A stretch of DNA of 6,699 nucleotides from CAYTQK01 sp964439745 (GTDB lineage Bacteria > Desulfobacterota > Desulfobacteria > Desulfobacterales > Desulfosudaceae): NCBI GenBank assembly GCA_964439745.1, contig CAYTQK010000190.1, forward strand, positions 1 to 6,699, read 5' to 3'. Both the position numbers and the translations under genes were made by a program. Position 1 is the first letter of the stretch; each line of letters starts with the position of its first letter. Under the pieces are notes generated by a model that did no database searches, had not been told where the DNA came from, and saw only the letters and a program-made list of their open reading frames with translations. Below, one piece after another: positions 5,443 to 6,699 of this stretch.

Positions 5443-5967
5443 ATGGCAGCATCCGAGAGTTATCTGCCGCTGGGAAGCATTACCGGCGCCCATGGCGTTC
5501 GTGGCAATGTCAAGTTGTATCCCTATGACAGTGAGCCGCCGGACCTGGTCCGGGGAACCCGCCTGCAGATGGAAGATCCGCTCAGCGGCCGACGGACTAC
5601 CTGTACGGTTCGATGGTGTAAGCGCCATGGCCGTATTTTTTTATTGGCCTGTGAGGAAATTACCACCCGGGAACAGGCCCGGGCGGTGGCCGGACATACC
5701 CTGCTGATCAACCGGATCAATTTGCCGGCCCTGGGAACCGATACCTATTACTGGAATGACCTGATCGGTCTGCGGGTGTATGCCGGCGGCGGTCGGTTTC
5801 TCGGTCACCTGACGCAGATCATTCCTACCGGCGCCAATGACGTGTACGTGGTGGGTCACCCCGAATCCGGGGAGGAGGTCCTGATTCCGGCGGTCAAATC
5901 AGTGATTCAGGAGGTTGACAGTGCTGCCGGTATCATGCGGGTGGATCTCCCGGAAACAGCGGAATAG
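5443..5967 (+). CDS. rimM: 16S rRNA processing / ribosome maturation factor RimM
   Basis: RimM binds S19 and helps to mature the 30S head domain. The 174-residue protein shows both parts of the family: the N-terminal beta-barrel with the hallmark GSITGAHGVRGNVK (11-24) and an EEITTREQARAVAG segment (71-84), and the PRC-barrel domain from about 100, with YYWNDLIGL (102-110), PTGANDVYVV (128-137), VLIPAVKSVIQEVD (146-159) and the closing MRVDLPE (165-171). The ATG lies 5 nt after the khpA stop. Its ribosome site is weak (only AGAG, 4 nt upstream), so expression probably depends on translational coupling to khpA. The position directly before trmD is the classic rpsP-rimM-trmD-rplS order. Confidence 0.97.
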   Translation: MAASESYLPLGSITGAHGVRGNVKLYPYDSEPPDLVRGTRLQMEDPLSGRRTTCTVRWCKRHGRIFLLACEEITTREQARAVAGHTLLINRINLPALGTDTYYWNDLIGLRVYAGGGRFLGHLTQIIPTGANDVYVVGHPESGEEVLIPAVKSVIQEVDSAAGIMRVDLPETAE

Positions 5968-5975
5968 GGGATGGG

Positions 5976-6699
5976 ATGGATTTTACGGTATTGACGATTT
6001 TCCCGGAGATGGTCAATGCGTTTTTCCGCCACGGTATTGTCCGCCGGGCCATTGACGCCGGCATCATTACCGCCGGCAGCGTTGATATCCGGGATTATGC
6101 CGCCGGCCGGCACCGCCAGGTCGATGATCGGCCCTATGGCGGGGGCAACGGCATGGTCATGAAGCCCGAGCCGCTGGCGGCGGCCATTGAAGAGGCCCAG
6201 GCCCGCCGGCCAGCGGCCCGGACCGTATTGCTGACGCCGCAGGGCCGGGTGTTTTCCCAGGAAGCGGCCGCGGCGCTGGCCGCAGACGCAGAAGACCTGA
6301 TCCTGATCTGCGGACGATACGAAGGGATCGATGATCGGATCCGGGAACAATGGGTGACCGATGAGGTGTCGGTCGGTGATTATGTGCTGACGGGCGGGGA
6401 ACTGGCCGCCATGATTGTGATTGACGCGGTCACCCGCCTGATTCCCGGAGCGCTCGGCGGCGAAGATTCCGCCGCCCGGGAAACCTTTCAGGAGGGCCGG
6501 CTGGAACATGCTCATTATACGCGTCCGGCCGTGTTTGACGACAGGGCCGTGCCGGAGGTATTGATTTCCGGTGATCATGAAAAAATCGCGTCCTGGCGAC
6601 TGGAAAATTCGCTGCGGCGCACATTCATCAACCGGCCGGATCTGCTGCGGGAACGACCGCTGTCCGGTCCGGAGCGACGGATTCTGGAAAAGTGGTGCC
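5976..6699 (+). CDS. trmD: tRNA (guanine37-N1)-methyltransferase TrmD (3' end outside window)
   Basis: TrmD methylates N1 of G37 next to the anticodon, using S-adenosylmethionine, and prevents +1 frameshifting; it is normally essential. The frame runs from ATG 5976 off the right edge, giving 241 residues, close to the full family length. SPOUT-fold landmarks are VDDRPYGGGNGMVM (49-62), LLTPQGR (85-91), the trefoil-knot motifs ICGRYEGIDDRI (111-122) and VSVGDYVLTGGELAA (131-145), IDAVTRLIPG (149-158), and TRPAVF. Two positions differ from what I expect: N58 where Pro or Ala is usual, and E169 in RETF where the E. coli enzyme has its proposed catalytic Asp169 (EDSF). AGGGG at 5966-5970 lies 5 nt before the ATG and overlaps the rimM stop; the intergenic gap is 8 nt. 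An ATG at 5971 is out of frame and soon stops. rplS would be expected next. Confidence 0.97.
   Translation, partial: MDFTVLTIFPEMVNAFFRHGIVRRAIDAGIITAGSVDIRDYAAGRHRQVDDRPYGGGNGMVMKPEPLAAAIEEAQARRPAARTVLLTPQGRVFSQEAAAALAADAEDLILICGRYEGIDDRIREQWVTDEVSVGDYVLTGGELAAMIVIDAVTRLIPGALGGEDSAARETFQEGRLEHAHYTRPAVFDDRAVPEVLISGDHEKIASWRLENSLRRTFINRPDLLRERPLSGPERRILEKWC

Overview
This window is an ordinary, GC-rich bacterial chromosomal segment dominated by housekeeping genes. Gene content and protein style (RuvB, a class IV adenylate cyclase-like CYTH protein, RlmN, and the ffh-rpsP-khpA-rimM-trmD block) suggest a Gram-negative bacterium, most likely a member of the Desulfobacterota (former Deltaproteobacteria). 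That placement is inferred from the feel of the proteins and was not tested by any search. I see no insertion sequence, prophage, CRISPR array, tRNA or rRNA.

Region 1 (1-1495, + strand): the C-terminal half of RuvB, the Holliday-junction branch-migration motor, is cut by the left edge. After 26 nt comes an unrecognised 305-residue single-pass membrane protein with a predicted coiled coil, a low-complexity Ala/Pro/Glu linker and a C-terminal beta-rich domain. It is the least explained gene here.

Region 2 (1558-3234, - strand): rlmN (23S rRNA/tRNA adenine C2 methyltransferase, TTG start) is followed after 9 nt by a CYTH-domain protein of the class IV adenylate cyclase family. The two probably form one transcript that converges on region 1 with only 62 nt between stop codons and no obvious intrinsic terminator.

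Region 3 (3235-3455): a 221-nt divergent intergenic region, clearly AT-rich in its centre, with a weak candidate promoter for each direction, a 7-bp inverted repeat spanning both, and a 9-bp tandem repeat in the ffh leader.

Region 4 (3456-6699, + strand): the conserved translation/secretion cluster ffh (SRP GTPase), rpsP (S16), khpA (KH RNA-binding protein), rimM (30S maturation factor) and trmD (tRNA m1G37 methyltransferase, cut by the right edge just before its expected stop). Spacing is tight (10, 5 and 8 nt) except for a 160-nt gap between rpsP and khpA. That gap holds the best promoter in the window (TTGACT, 18 nt, TATACT) and a short leader reading frame with its own Shine-Dalgarno sequence whose stop overlaps the khpA start codon as ATGA. 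This suggests that khpA-rimM-trmD can be transcribed and translationally tuned separately from ffh-rpsP.

I did not find a clearly new biological system. The points most worth checking are the khpA promoter and leader ORF, the membrane protein after ruvB, and a few substitutions in conserved motifs of RuvB and TrmD.
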